DNA of 64,000 bases from Torymus aiolomorphi (GCA_036365515.1 CM070873.1:89101673-89165672); one strand, 5' to 3'; shown: positions 12,401 through 26,067, counted from the first letter of the stretch. Notes: a model not told the origin generated them from the sequence alone. A program made the numbers and translations.

Positions 12401-15400
12401 CGATTTTATAGTCGCTCAATATTACTTAACCATTTAGACAAAACAACTTTTCAATCATTATCTAAGCCAGTCGTATACAAATATATTATAATATTAATTG
12501 GCTTATTCCTCGGCACGTCTCCATGACATCATATTAAACTATACGTTGCACTTCAATGTATTAGAAATGTCTCATTAAATTAATCCAAAATAAGTTTAAC
12601 TGTAGCAATAAATCTTACTGCAATGCAGTTTACCTTGTGTCATCTTCCTCTGAAATAAATACTCGAAATAAGCACGTAGAGCTGTAATGGTTCACAAGTT
12701 GAGTTTTAAGTCGAAACGTTTATGAAGCAGAGTGCATTTGAAAATTATAAAGCATGCTCAGGTATCGTGTAAATTTCACACTTTAACACTTTGAGATTCC
12801 CCCAAGTTTATTTAGAATATTTTGAGGTCTATCTAATCTTACGGCGCGATGTTAATATGCTGTAATTTAGAAGAGCGCCTATATTACGAACACGGCATAC
12901 GGTAAACGGGTCTGCGCGAAGGATAAACATAAAATCATTAATATAAGGCGCACTGGGGCAGAGCCTCGCGTCGTTCAATAATGAAAAAAGTTCCAGGCGC
13001 CGATTGAAAATTATGCCAGTTTCACTTATCGGCTAGGGGAGTACACGTGCTGCGCCAAGTGAACACATTACTCCCGTGGAGCACATACCGAGGCTTGTAA
13101 TGAGAGAAAAAGAAGAGGAAGGAGAAGGCAAAGAGAGCGAGTCGATAGGTTACACACTCTCACACAGCGCGCGAGGAGAGTCGATCGGACTGCGGAGAGA
13201 AGCCGAGAGGCGCCGGTGTGCATCGGATCGGTTTATTAACCGCAGGTCAATTCGCAGTTTAGAGACCGTAAGATAGCCGCCGTAGCCGCAGCGGGAGCAG
13301 CAGCGGGAGCAGCAGCACTTTATAAGGGGAAACGATCTTTGCGATAGGGCTTCATTAACCACCGTTAATTAAGACATTATCACGTCATAATGATCTCTCG
13401 GCGTGCTTTAATGAATGAATGAAACACGCCTCATAAATAATTAATCCCCCGATTAAGCCGTGAGCATCGGCCGTGGCCATGCGCCACGTAGCCACGTATA
13501 CACCGCGAGCACAGACGCCTCCGACGGCCGAGTGAGAGACAAAGCGAGCAAAGAAAAAATTCTCAGGATGATAAAGGTCGCTCTGCCACTGCTGTGTGCG
13601 ATTCCTCGCAGTGACCGAGTCTTAACTCCACAGCCTGGGACGCTCGAATTAAGAGCGGGCGCCGATAAGCGCTGCTGCTCTTTCCGTTCAACGGCCAGGA
13701 TTGGCTGTCGCTGAATTCGCCCCATAATGATCACTGATTCACAATTTTCCGCGCTAGTGCAGCGATGCTCGATCGCGGTAAAGCTCTGCGTACAAGCGAG
13801 AGCGAGAACCGGGCGCACGGGAATTCTCTAGCCGGCCAGGTCTCAGCTCGCGCGGCAACAAAGCCATTTCCATGAGAAGGGTCGTTGGCGCGCTGGGGTC
13901 ACGGACTAAGCGTCAGCAGACACTCGGCTTTAACGGCCTGCTCGTCAGCCTCCGGATCGGCGCTCGCGACACGAGTGCCATAGCTCGCGGCGCGGCGCCG
14001 GTGATTTCGCCTCGCGAAAAGCGCGACCTCGATCCTACGGGGGAGGGAGGCTTGATCTATGGCCGCGTCGACAAGTTGGACTCGCTCTCCTAGGATTTCC
14101 AGAAAATCCGGTATTATATTCTTTGAACCTGCCCTTCTTCCGCCAGAGCGAGCGAGAAGGCATTTTTGCCAGCCGACTATAATATACCGAGAAGGCGAAA
14201 CGTCCCGAGCGTATCGCCAAGCGCGGCTCTTAACAGTCACGCTTTACGCCGCGTTACGAGCGCGAGGTTTAATGGCACATGTGTGAACTTTTGTGCGCGC
14301 TCAAGCAAAAGACTCACGCACCGCACTGGGTCACGTGGCGGGAACTTTAGGAAAAAAGTCGTTATTCTAAAAATAAATGCAAAAGAGCTCGTTTCAAAAC
14401 TCCGGCGCATTTATTTTTCAGCGAAATTAACGTGCTAATCAACACTAGCAGTTGGCTTTTATTTTTGACTTATTTCCTCGGTGTCAAGAGGTTTCAGGTC
14501 TTACTGGTTCATGAGCACTGCTGTGCTGGCATGCTAATGCATTTCGAACTATCGACCGTGTGCCTCTATACTCTTACGTATGCGGGCTGTCATTTTTTCA
14601 CAAATTCTGGCGTACGTTCGGCGAGGATCGAGCTCCGGACTACAGGCAGCTCGGCGCAAACTACGACGGAGAATCACTCTATTCAATCAAGTTATTATAA
14701 CCAGAGAAAATACGTTTTCTGCGACACTAATAATGTATCATTTTTACAGCCTGGTCTAATTAAAAATGAAATATATTGCCCACATAATTTTATTCATAAG
14801 TTGTTGAAAAATTTGTTACCTTAGCGTGCGCAGATTATAAGCATTGAATGGCGCGCGCGCGTGCATATCCTCTTATTCACAATGATACAGTCATCAACGA
14901 TCCTTCATCCAGGTGCAATTACTTAGCAGACTTTCTCGCAGCGAGGAAAATCCAACTCCACACCCGGACAACAATGCAAAAGAGAAACTCAGCTGCAGCC
15001 GGTTATTGAGCGACATCCGTCCTCCGTCATCCGACGCCCTTGAGCTGAGCAAATGCATTGAGAACTCACCTACATATTACGCGCGAGCATAATCGCAGGC
15101 TCGGAGCGAGAGTGTAATGGGCGGCGGAGTTGTGTATGCCTTCTATCTCTTTGACTTCCCTGCTCTCTTCTGTCGCTTTCTCCGGCCCGCTCCCCGTGTA
15201 ATTTTCTTTTCAAAAGTGCGCCAAGAGAGAGGGCGACACGCGCGCAACGCACGTATATCTTAGAAGCGCGAGGGCGCGCGCGACCGGCCGATTACCATAC
15301 CATATGCATATTCCCGTATGGCGCTATGGAGCTACTACTTCCCGAAGCTGTAAATAGTCGCGCCGCGACCATAAAACGGCGGGTCCTGCGCGCGTCTCCG

Positions 15401-17210
15401 GCTTATGACGCGAGCTTCGACTCGACCTCCCGTAGACACGGTTCCGTTGCCTGTCTCCGCAATTTTCGCGCGTACGACTGCGACCGAGCTCGCACTCGGG
15501 ATTTATACCAATTAACTGGGTGAATCCTCCAATTAACAATATTTATCACTTATCGTCAGTCGTAAATTCAATACTGAAGGGATTTTTTTCTTGTGCCAAA
15601 CTGCGGCGAGGATGTAGATTTTCATTTTTACCAAAGCAATACATTCTGCTATTAGAAATTTTGAACTGCTCTTCGACAGTCAGCCATGGAAGCGAGTATT
15701 CGAATCACAGCATGAGGCCAGTGTTATTCAAACTATCCCGACATCTGTAAACAGATGTTACAATTGAGAATACTAATTTGTTACATTTTAGCATATTCTG
15801 CTAGTTCGTGATTAAAGCCCCGTCCACGTGACTCGCGTGATTCATGCATTAAAATGCTGCAAACCATAAAATAACACTTTAAATCAATACGGAAGTTATA
15901 TTGTCCCCACGGGCTTTTAACTGGCACATGTTGTAACGCAGTCTTGGTATAAAAAATTTTATTGCTCGATAAAAGCTATAATAAAATGCACATGCTGGGC
16001 ATCCTTGAAATTAAAAATATGTCCATTAAAGTAACTTCAAGAATTTGATTTGATAATAAAAATGATATTAAATATTCGTTACTATACTATGTATGCACTT
16101 GCTATTTTCCATTTAGCTCAATAAACACAGTATTTCATAATATATACGTTATCACGTCATTGTTACGTTAAGTAATACCAAAGACAAATACTCTTCAACG
16201 TAATATGGAGACAGTATTTAGGTGAATTAACTATCGCAAAGACTTTGTCCAGCAAAATTATTCATTTCTTTAAATATATTTTTTATAAAAGGGAAAAGAC
16301 AATTGAGAAGTTTTTCTTCTTTACATGATGTTTGTCTATTCTTGCTTGCTGATAGAGAAAGCTTTGGAACTGAGAAAAAAAATTCAAGACAAAAATGTAT
16401 ACAACATGCGTTAGGTCTATTTATGCTTAAATCTGTCGATTTTCAAATTTCTTTTATGCGAGCGTGTGTGTGGGCGAGAGGTAAATTTTGAACGTTTTGG
16501 CCGATTTTCATCGAACAAAGCTTATTCTCTTTCTTTGGGAGGATACTTTCAAGTACATGACAAATTTTTCGATTTTATTTTATGATGGACATATAATACA
16601 TAAAAATAACTTGATACTTATAGACTAATTACTCTAATTATTTATATATAAAACGATCGATTAATTGACGGAATCCAATTGAGCTGTAACGTAGATTATA
16701 GTCATATTGCACGGTTTTACAATTACCTCATCTAAGCGCCAGGTCCTCGAAAGGCTCGTATGAAAATTTCGTCCCGTTTTCTCTGGTAAAGCATCCGATC
16801 TAATTGAGGGTCCCCCTTGGATTAATATTAAACGTTGAGCACGTGTCGTGGATGAGGAGTGGCCGATGTACAAGTACGTCGGTGAGACCCAATCGAAAAA
16901 GAACGAGAATAGCTGTGGGCCAAGCGCGAGGTCTTGATTTGGTAGCCCATTCAAAATAATGTACCAATCGGTTGTGATATCTTCCCAGATTATGCATTGG
17001 AATTCATGCAATGCAAAAAAGCTTTTCCACGTAACTACAGACATAAGGTTGTAAATATTTGTCCATATTTTATAAATATTATCAAGGACGTTATCAATTA
17101 GAAAACTATTTGAAACAATTTGTTGGAAAAGTATGAGCACATCCTACACCTGTTTGAAATAAAATAATAAATAAAATAAGTAAATGAAATTTATTCCAGT
17201 TGAATAGGTA

Positions 17211-17973
17211 GGGGAGACTGGGGCTAGTTGGCATAGTTGATTGAAATAACAGAGGTCAAGGCTATTGATGTCAGTAATGTAAAATGGAATCAGGAATATT
17301 TGATTTTTATTTTTAGTCGGTTTGAAAAATGTCGTGTAATTCTTTGAAACATTTTGTTAATCTATTTTGTCTTAACATAGGGCAAAATGATTGCTTTTTT
17401 GCAATTTTACCACTTGGTATTTGTTTTATCTTTCAATTTTTAATATTATTAGGATAATTTATAAATTAGTGTTCGCTTGGGGTATGTTGTGCTGACCTAT
17501 TGAGAACAGGCAGATTGTTTAACTAATCGTTTTACTATTTTAATATCTAATTAACAACATTATTTTTATATGTAAGAGTTCTTGAATGTTGATACAGAAA
17601 ATCTATGGAAGTCTAATAAAACCTCCATTTATACATTTTGGGTAATTTATAGTTTTTAGCTGATTATAACTTATTTTCTGTTCAATGTCACATTCTCATA
17701 TGTGATTGTTTTATATAATATAATAATATCGTTATTTACTCAATGATTTATTATCAGCGAACTTACCACAGGCACGTGGCCAACTTACCCCGCTTATGGG
17801 GCAGGTTGACCAAAAATCGTGCAATTAGAAACTTGTTTCTATCTTTTTTTGTGACCAATTTACAAATTTGAAAAAAATCTAAAAAGTACTAAAATAGTTT
17901 TGTTAATTAATTAATACTTTTTTGCAGAAAAAAATAAAATGTGGAAAGTCGGCCAACTAGCCCCGGTCTCCCC
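17211..17973. mobile_element. Non-autonomous TIR element, GGGGAGACTGGGG family, about 763 bp
   Basis: The left end GGGGAGACTGGGGCTAGTT is the near-perfect inverse of the right end, which closes with AACTAGCCCCGGTCTCCCC. The interior is AT-rich and non-coding. It carries further copies of the G-rich motif (near 17476, 17785 and 17797) in both orientations, so terminal-like motifs are repeated inside. The left flank is TA but the right flank reads GA, so the TA duplication is imperfect. The element at 47470-48357 shares the same ends. Confidence 0.85.
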
Positions 17974-19939
17974 GACATAGTATTGGTAAGAATATAATGT
18001 AAATAGGAAAAATATAAAGATCGATAGTACGGCAGGCGAATTGTTAAATTTTTTCTTATTTAAATACTTTGCACGTTTCAATCTCACGTCTTTTTATTTC
18101 TCTATACTACATTCATAAATAAGTCTAAAAAAAGTAAAACCTCTTACAGTTCATATAATTTAATTAACTGCGGCTCGAAGAAAACCCCTGAATAACAAAA
18201 AGGTCTGCTAAAAGCGGGACTTACGTACCTGCAATTAATATCCAGCGATGCGTAAACGATATAAGCAGGTAGGCTCGCGAGAAAAAGTCTCGAGAGTTCT
18301 GAAAAGAAAAAAGAGCGAGCAAGCAGAGTGAAGGCGCGTGTTACATTATATGTATATATATAAATGCACATGCGCTCACGCAGCGCGCATTTCGCGCCGC
18401 GGATTGCGCATATGTACGTGTGAGGCGGTGGCGCGCCCAAGGCTCACTTTGTCACCGAGACCTCATTCGCGTGTGCGCGCAGAAAAGAGCATACTTACCT
18501 CGCGCGCTGTGGCACTGTTAACTCAGTGCGCTCAGCGCGTGCCATGTCCCATACCTGGCCGATTACGCGCGCACACACATAGACGCGCATGCAGCCAGGA
18601 GTGCACTACAACTTGGCGCCTAATCGCTCTATACTCGCTGCTTAAACTCCCTCGCGAGAGCCCCGCGCTCCTCCACCTTTAGATGTCTTGCAGCGCTTAT
18701 TTCACGTTTGTGAGCTGCACGCAACTGCGCTTCCGCCTGCATGTGCACCTTAGTTTCTATGTATAATGCACATACACTTTGCACACTTGTTCGCACGCCT
18801 CTCGGCAACTTTTAATAAGCACTGATACACGTGAATACGAACCGAGAGCAACGCATCGATCTCTCTCGGAGAGCTAGAACTGCGGAGGAAAACATTTCCA
18901 ACTATGTATTTATTATGTACCTATTTATTAAGCGTGAAAAAAGTTGGCTTATTTAACTGCACTCGCGTCGTTACTCTTTATAACTGCTCTAAGCAATGCG
19001 ATTTAATGCTGTTTACATTTGATAATAGCTGGGGAGTTGTAGATTAAAATAACTTGGAGGTAAATGTCGATTTCATCATTCGGATATTATACTCAAGTAT
19101 TTGTCTTGAATTAGTTGATTCCTTTCTTTAATAAAATAAATCTTTAATAAAATAACACGATGTGGCATCGTGGTAACATAACTTGGAAACTTGATTTTTA
19201 GAATTATTTTCTGGTTAATAAGTTGGTCAATGTATTTTTTAATTTTAGACCAACACTTTTAACGATATATATTTTTTTTATTTCATTTAATTACCCTGGA
19301 TTTCATTTTGCGAAAGACCCTCTGCATATTGAATATTTCGACCTTCAAAAATAAACTTCCCCATTTTGTCTGTTTAAATCTATTTGTACTTTATTAAGTA
19401 TTATTGAGTATCCAAATAAATTTTTGCTTTTCATTTCATGGCTTAAAGAAAACTTTACAAATTCACATTTATAAATACCACCACGTTTAAAATAATACAT
19501 TTCGACACTGGTGTGGAAGGTGATGATTTAGTCACATGAAGTAAATAATCAACTTCCGCACTCGTTTCGAACGGTATTTTATACCACGAGCGCCGAAAAA
19601 TCATACCAAAGTTGTGATTTTGAGGTTAGAGTGGTATAAAAAAATTTCAAAGACGAAAATTCCAAATTTCGACCTTGGAACGCGAAATTTCAATTATTAC
19701 AACTAATTCTTAATAGCTGTACTGACGATGTTATTTATATTATTCTAAAATAAGGAAAGAAAATAATTAGTATGAAAAATGTAATTTTTTAAATATGAAT
19801 AAAATTACCAGACCGTATATGAAATCTACGAAATAATTAAAAATTTAATTATTTAATTTCCTAAGTAATTTAAATAACTTCCAACTTTTTAAAAATATTT
19901 TAATCCGTATAAGAAGTAAATTAATAAAACTATTTATTA

Positions 19940-20001
<62 letters not shown>

Positions 20002-20124
20002 ACTCGCATTGTATGTATATACGGCATTTGACGTGGTTATCGATGCGTTGGTCAGCCGTAGAGTTGAAGCTTCATCGATTCTTTACGTTCTCTTTAGCTC
20101 TTCTCCTGCTAGAAGGTTTTGCCT
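17974..20124. other. No gene recognised
   Basis: AT-rich DNA with a GC-rich island at about 18.2-18.9 kb. The island has splice-donor-like strings but no supported exon. A segment at 19545-19700 containing CGTTTCGAACG and AAATTTCGACC resembles dispersed insect repeat DNA, but I could not delimit it. Confidence 0.5.
19944..19999. repeat. (GA)n microsatellite, 56 bp
   Basis: A pure GA run at the edge of an AT-rich block. Confidence 0.98.
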
Positions 20125-20265
20125 TTATTCCTGGTGGAAGCTTTCCCACTCTTTATCCTTGATCACGAATGGGAGTCGATACTTTTGGACCTTTGATCGT
20201 TGGCCTGATAATCGGGCTTCCTCGGCAGCGTCTCGACGGCGTTCGATGTTTGCCCAATGTCGCAA
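20125..20265 (-). CDS. Possible coding fragment (last exon or pseudogene piece), unknown product
   Basis: Read on the minus strand, 46 codons run to a TAA stop (20125-20127). The peptide is highly charged: it starts LRHWANIERRRDAAEE and ends KDKEWESFHQE. Just upstream in the same frame is TAG, whose AG could be a 3' splice acceptor. Past the stop the frame continues with a similar charged composition for 13 codons before another stop, which would fit a decayed coding sequence. Composition is coding-like compared with the flanks. However, open intervals of this length are expected by chance, and I recognise no family. A plus-strand frame of 132 codons overlaps it. Confidence 0.25.
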   Translation of the reverse strand: MRHWANIERRRDAAEEARLSGQRSKVQKYRLPFVIKDKEWESFHQE

Positions 20266-23200
20266 CTATTCATTTATGGCTACTAGCATTCTTGTTATAA
20301 GAAATAAATACCAACGGCAAAGAGGTGACTTATTTTGCTTATTAAATCAATATGAACAACGTATTATAAATTTTAAAAATATGTTGGGATTCGTTACTAT
20401 ACATTGAAAATCAAGACACTACTCAAATACCACAAAAAAGACTAATTTATATAAAGACTCCCTGCTGCGCAAGTAAAAATACAAGTAGAAATACGCTACG
20501 TCAAAGGTCTCACGTAATTTTATAAATTTAAGCAATGGCGTTGTGAAAAATACTTTTCAAGAAAACTCATAAGAGACTTTTTTGACGCCGTAACGTCAGC
20601 TAGAACAGTAAGATGAGTGCGCGAAGAGTTACGAGAAAAAAAGCAAAGAGCGAGCGAGAGAATAAAAAAAGAAAGAAAAAGAGAGGGAGAGACAAACGAG
20701 CAACTTGCCAGGCTGTCAAGGATGGCTGCCTTTACGAGACTTGTTGGAAGACTCCGTGTCGCAACTCCATTGAGTACCGCACAACTGCATCGCTTCGCGC
20801 ACGCTCCAGCACGCTCTTGTGTACTCTGTGCGTGTGTGTGCGTGTGTGTATTGCATGGGCATTAACGAACGATCTGTAAAAAGACCCACACACTCGAGCA
20901 ACCTTTTCAATAAGTAGATCGATTGCGTGGATACTAGTATTTGATTTTAACAGCGAGGTGATTGTTCAGTGTCTGATCGTCGTAGGTGGTTGCAAACACG
21001 AATTTCGGGCCGACGAGGAGAACAAGTCAAGTTTATACAAATTTATTAATCAGTCATAGCAGCATCTTCCGATGGAGGCTTTTTACCTTGCGGAGTTACA
21101 TGCCATTGCATCAAGCGTTACAACTTGAAACTAGTAGAATTGGAACGACAGGAAATGCGTCATCTTTATTGCGGATAGTTTAATTGTTATTTTGTTCTAT
21201 AGAATTAATAGCACTGGCTAGCTTTCATGGTAAAAAAGATTTAAAAATTAATTTCAAAGTATGAGAAATTTAGTAAGTGAGGCTTCATATTTCTAAATTA
21301 TGCTGATTGATTGAAGTCGCTCAATCACGTTATTGTCTTCTTTCTTTCTTTGGCCATTAATTAAGAGCGTTTAAAAAAGAGCAAGAAAAAGGTGAAGGAA
21401 TGAACCGTCGAGCATCAGCCAGGCTACACGAAACAAACAAGGCAGTGGAAAAAATGAGGGAGTAAAAAATTGGGATCACCTTCTTTTCTCTCCATCAATC
21501 AAGAAAACAAACGAGAGTTGCTCAATCACTGAGCTCGTATGCAGTTTTCGCGGATTAAAAATCGCCTCATTAAAATAGCCGTAAAAAATTTCCCAAAGCC
21601 CGAAGAGGAGCAGCCCCACCTCCGCGCTGGCTCAGAATCAACATGTCATTATTCATTCTGGCTCGCGTGCGCGCGCCTGCTCACGTATATCCCCTCGAGC
21701 CCACCGCGCGCGCGCATTTGTCTACGAGCGCGTAAACGCATGCGAGCTCGAAGATTGGCAAGCCAAGGCAATTAAGAGACTTTCCATTTAAGATAATAGA
21801 CGTGTCTGAGGGTCGAGGTTTCGCGCACATTGGAAAGTCCCGCTAAGGGGGACAATGCGTTTCCGAGCTGCCTGAGATCGGCTTTGACCTTTCCGCCGCT
21901 GATCATCTCTCGCTCGCGCTCTTTCGCATAATAGAGCGCGCGAGCGGCGTGCACGGCGGCCCCCTCCCCGGCCTCCTCATTACCCGACCGCTCGCCCGTC
22001 GCCATGCACGGGAGTAAGGCGCGAAAGCGCTCGCCTGCATTATGCGCCTCATGAGCGCCCCGCTCAGCCATTCATTGCGACGGAGCCGGCGACGAGCGCG
22101 TATGCGTGTACGCATGTTGAGAGAGAGAGAGAGCACGGCACTCGAGAGCGCGCTGCCCATTACGAATGCATTGGGTAATAACCCATCGCCGCCTCTGCCG
22201 CCAGTCCGTCTTTGAGGTCTCTCTGCAGGAGGAGCGTTTTCCCTCCTCGCTGATCGATTATTCGGCATCAAAAACCCGAGGCGCGACAGTTATACGCTTT
22301 TATACGGGCATTTATTTTTTTCATTTTTCGAGCCGCGTGCTTGCCGTCTACTATTACTAGGAACTTTAGTTTAGAATTGCATGATATTTGTTTATCGCAA
22401 AGGTAGCCCAACATAGCATGTAAAATGAGAAAAAATGCAGTCCCGGGATAAAATATTTTTTACGGGCAGAAAAAAGTGTTTCTGTTTTATGTGTACATAT
22501 CAGCTCCATAAAACAAAATAAAAATTGCTCTTAAAAAAATGCGAAAATAAAAATAAAAGAGCGCAGGGCGGGAGAAGGAGAGGAGAAGAGCGAAACGCAT
22601 GTCGAAACGTATACAAATATTATTGTCAGTGAAAGTACGGTTGAATTAACCGTAACCGAATGCAGACGCGCAGAAGGATTTTCATGTGCTACGGAACAAT
22701 TATTCATGGCCCGGGCATTTATGCCTCCCTCTCTGGCGGGTGCGCGTGTGCGTCCTCGCGAGCATCAAACACGAAAAATCGGCAGCCGAATCGCCTCAGG
22801 GACGAGGCAGATTGCACGATCGTATAGCTACACCTACCGCCGGCAATCGAACGAGCGCGCTTCTATGTGTGTGTGTGTGCGCGCGTATGCAGGATTGCGT
22901 CAAACCATGTGTTTGTTTTATTAATGCGGACCACGGCCTTCGGCCGCTCGATCGGAGCGCGCGCTGCGCTTTCTCACCCACACGCCCATCGTATTCGTTA
23001 CGATTTATGGTAATCCGCCGATGGTTTACCGGACGGAAATTTTACGCTATTCTCTTCGACAGCTCACCTTAATGCTGCCATTTTCGACTTTTACTTTCCA
23101 TTTCCATTTCGACCAAACTTCCAATTTTTCCGCTCGGTTAAATACAAAATATAAAAATTCTTTATTTTTACAGCTTTTATTTCGTCAACAATAAATTCCT

Positions 23201-23439
23201 GGCTTTTTGTACCTTTTTTATGGCAACGAGCGTTATGCGTGTCAATTTGAAATGTTTATTTTGCAGGAAAAATTCATCGACATATGAAAAGCGAGGAATA
23301 ACGCCATTTACGTGTATGGAAAATAATATTATTTCGTTATTTTTCATGAAATTGCGAAATATGAGATAAGTTTGTGATCTGAAAAGTATTTTTCCTTATG
23401 TGTTGGTAATGTTTGCAGGCCGGTAAAAAAGTATTAATT
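20266..23439. other. GC-rich region, no gene recognised
   Basis: Mostly GC-rich from 20.6 kb, with scattered short GT and GA tracts (20830-20850, 22118-22133, 22866-22880). Frames are short and overlapping. A 65-codon frame at 20986-21183 has no motif I can name. Confidence 0.5.
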
Positions 23440-23610
23440 ATGCAAAAATTCAGACTAAGCTGGTTTCAAATCCAGATAGCGTTAACGCTAGTTCTTTTCT
23501 TGGATTACACGTGCCACTCACTCTATTACGAAGGCCAGCTTGTGCAGTCTTCGGTACAAGAATGTCGACATCGAAGGGTATCCAAAAGAGAAACGATGTA
23601 TTTTTTCTAG
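23440..23610 (+). CDS. Candidate secreted-protein start: signal-peptide-like first exon or 56-aa ORF
   Basis: ATG at 23440 opens a frame with a textbook signal-peptide layout: basic n-region (MQKFR), hydrophobic core (IALTLVLFL) and a polar end with Cys (DYTCHS). It continues as LYYEGQLVQSS. Upstream, TTTGCAG ends at 23418 and could be a 3' splice site. A potential donor (TCG|GTACAAG) follows codon 38 at 23553/23554, so this may be an exon of a spliced secreted or membrane protein. Read through, the frame ends at TAG 23608-23610, giving 56 residues. A chance hydrophobic stretch in AT-rich DNA is the main alternative. No family recognised. Confidence 0.3.
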   Translation: MQKFRLSWFQIQIALTLVLFLDYTCHSLYYEGQLVQSSVQECRHRRVSKRETMYFF

Positions 23611-26067
23611 ATACATATCTCCGACACTGGATAAAATTCTGCTCATCTCTTCAACACCTCTTTATCAACTTTTCTCAAAAGTTTAATGTTCTGGCGGGCC
23701 CGAAAACATATTGCAAGCTCGTTAAAAATGAAAGAATTACCTCGCGCTGCAGAGTACATATCTTTTCGCTGCGCAGCACGTAATAATTATAATCGAAAAA
23801 CATGAGCGAGCGAAGGAAAAGAGTGTTATTTATTGTTTTTCCATCCGGCGCTGGATCGAATTTATGAAAGTGCTTCACGTCAGCGTAATGATTTACAATG
23901 AAAAGCGTTAATTAATAAGAATGTACGGTGTGTCTCTGAAAAGATTCTACCCGCAAGGTGTGCGTCGCGAGCACACTCGTACATGTTTGAAGCCGATGGG
24001 CCTTTAAAGCCCCGTTATCTCGATCGCGCGGATCCGCTCTCTGCTGATCGACCGGCTACCAGTTTATCTGCGAACCACCGCCGAAGGAATATAATTCAGG
24101 CGCTCCAACGACAAGGTGCCGGAAGATCCGCACGGAGAGCCGAGCGACGCGCGCGCAAGATCTGCCGGGGGCTGCTGCAGCTGCTGCGACCAACTGCGAC
24201 CAACGCGCAAGCCCCCCGTCTCGATTTTAGCGAGCGAGTCCCCAAAATTCTTTCACCACTAATTTTAAAACTAATCACGAAAATTGCTTCTCTGCGCGGC
24301 TGAGCAAGTTGTATACGCAGGAGACATTCGTCCGCGCGCGCTGGCGTTCAAGATTGCGCTTAGAGCTGCGCCTACTCGATTCGCGCGCAATGCAGTCGAC
24401 GCAGTACAGGCGGCTGGAAATCGCGATGCTTTTACTTTCTAGAAAATGTCGAGCTCGAGCCAGTGAAGACTGTTTCCGCTCCATTATATCATTATGCGGG
24501 GCTGGCAGAGTTCACGAGCGCACTGTCAAAAGGCGAGGGATCGGAACGCCCGAGGCCAGTTACGCGCGCGCGGCGGATAATCCGTACGACAGGCATATCC
24601 TTTTTTCGTCCGTATATATGCGCAGAAAGACGGCTAGATAAGAAACTCGCAGGCGCGTGTGCGTAGAGGAAATTTCCAGTCGCCGCGCTCCCAGTCATAG
24701 ACAGAGAGAGGGAGATCGTCTGCTCTCGCGGCTTATCGCCGACTGGAATCGCGAAAAGTGCGCGAGCTCGTCGCCAATCGGAAGTATATTACGGATAAAC
24801 GGCACGAGCGGCTTTTTCTCGGCGCGTGCATTCAGCCTCCGCGCCGCTCGCCGATCAAATACACGTGCTCATAAGCAGTCAGGCGCGCTCACGCACACAG
24901 ACGCGCCGGCTGAATGCGCGCATAAACGAACTGGACTGCGCGCTCCGCACGATCCTGCTTGCCTTCGTCGCGCGAGCGGGTATTACGTAATGCGCAAAGT
25001 CGTTTGGTCGGCTGCTGCCAGCAGTGCTGCTAGCAGCGAGCAGCTTTGCAGCGAGGCTCCTCGAGCTGCGCCCTCGATATTAGCAATAGGCCTTTCTTCC
25101 CGCAGTCAGAGAACTGGGATTTTGAGCTACTTGTTTTTCCGGGAGAATCACAGTCCCCCAGCTGTGGGAGCCGATGAAATGAAATCGTTCGATTTGACAT
25201 CGTGCAAAGTGAGTGTAACGCTTGCAGCGCGGTATGAGAAATGAATGCAGACTCGTCGAGAGCGCTGGTATTATGAGCTGCTCGAAGCAAACTGTTGGCA
25301 GCGAGGGAAAGAATGAAGAGAGCGGGGAAATATTTGTCAAGCCCGTAGGTGTCGGTAAGCGAGCGAGCGCGACAGAAACGGGATCAGCGTGAACTTGAAT
25401 CAAGGACGTGCGAATCGCGGCTAACGAGAACGGCCGTTCGCTCGCATGCGCGCGCTCGTACGCTCGCTCAACTGCCGCCGCACTGCTCTTTCGCAATGCA
25501 TAACCTCTAAGGTGGAATGCGTTTAACGCTCAACGCCTACGGGACGCCTCTACACACGGCTCGCGCGAGAACGCGCGCCACAACGCGCCGTCCCAGAACC
25601 TTGAGGAAGAAAACGTTACAACACACGATCCTTTGAATCTCGGCTGGCTGCCAAGTTAAAGCCACTATACTCTTTCTCTCTCTCTTTTACCTCTCCTCTC
25701 CACAACAGAGCGCACAACCGCGCACTTACCAGCCCGCGTGTATAAACGCACGTCTCTATATGCCTACGGATGTATACCGATGCACGCGTACACTTCTCAC
25801 GCAACTCTACGCTAAAGCAGGCAAGTCAATATTTAATTGCCACTTTTCTTCCCGATTAAGAGCGTCGATCGAGTGAGCAAGAAAAGTCTCGCTCACTCAG
25901 AGACGGAGGCGACGAAAAAAGCTTTACAATTGCTATCTTCGATTATGCTCCCGCAGTTTTATAATCGCTAAATTAAATGCCACTGCTTACGGCTTGCGCT
26001 TCTTTTCCTTTTTATTAATACGCATGACGATGCCAAATTCCAAGCATGTTTCTGCGGCTAAATGCTA
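23611..26067. other. GC-rich region, no gene recognised
   Basis: Contains CTG/CAG-rich short repeats at about 24168-24186 and 25010-25042, and several overlapping GC-driven frames (for example 24657-25244, 195 codons) without recognisable motifs. It becomes AT-rich after 25.9 kb. Confidence 0.5.

Larger units (their letters stand above)
6016..17210. other. GC/CpG-rich region without a recognised gene
   Basis: About 11 kb of mostly GC-rich, CpG-dense DNA with AT-rich intervals near 8.1-8.7, 10.1-10.5, 11.5-11.9, 12.4-12.9 and 15.8-16.7 kb. The densest CpG stretch is 6650-7350, with GGCCGCGG repeats near 6930-6950. Many open frames overlap on both strands because stop codons are rare in GC-rich DNA. 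None shows a domain, a convincing start context with splice sites, or a repeat structure typical of coding DNA. Confidence 0.55.

Noticed and set aside
16661..17140. 159-codon minus-strand frame in AT-rich DNA
   Set aside because: Longer than most chance frames here, but no domain, no repeat and no good splice context. About this length is expected occasionally by chance in 64 kb.
20986..21183. Frames around a possible exon after TCGTAG
   Set aside because: Two competing frames, one broken by a stop, and no clear donor or domain.
23461..23480. WFQ string resembling the homeodomain WFQNR motif
   Set aside because: It lies inside the hydrophobic N-terminal frame, and no other homeodomain residues surround it.
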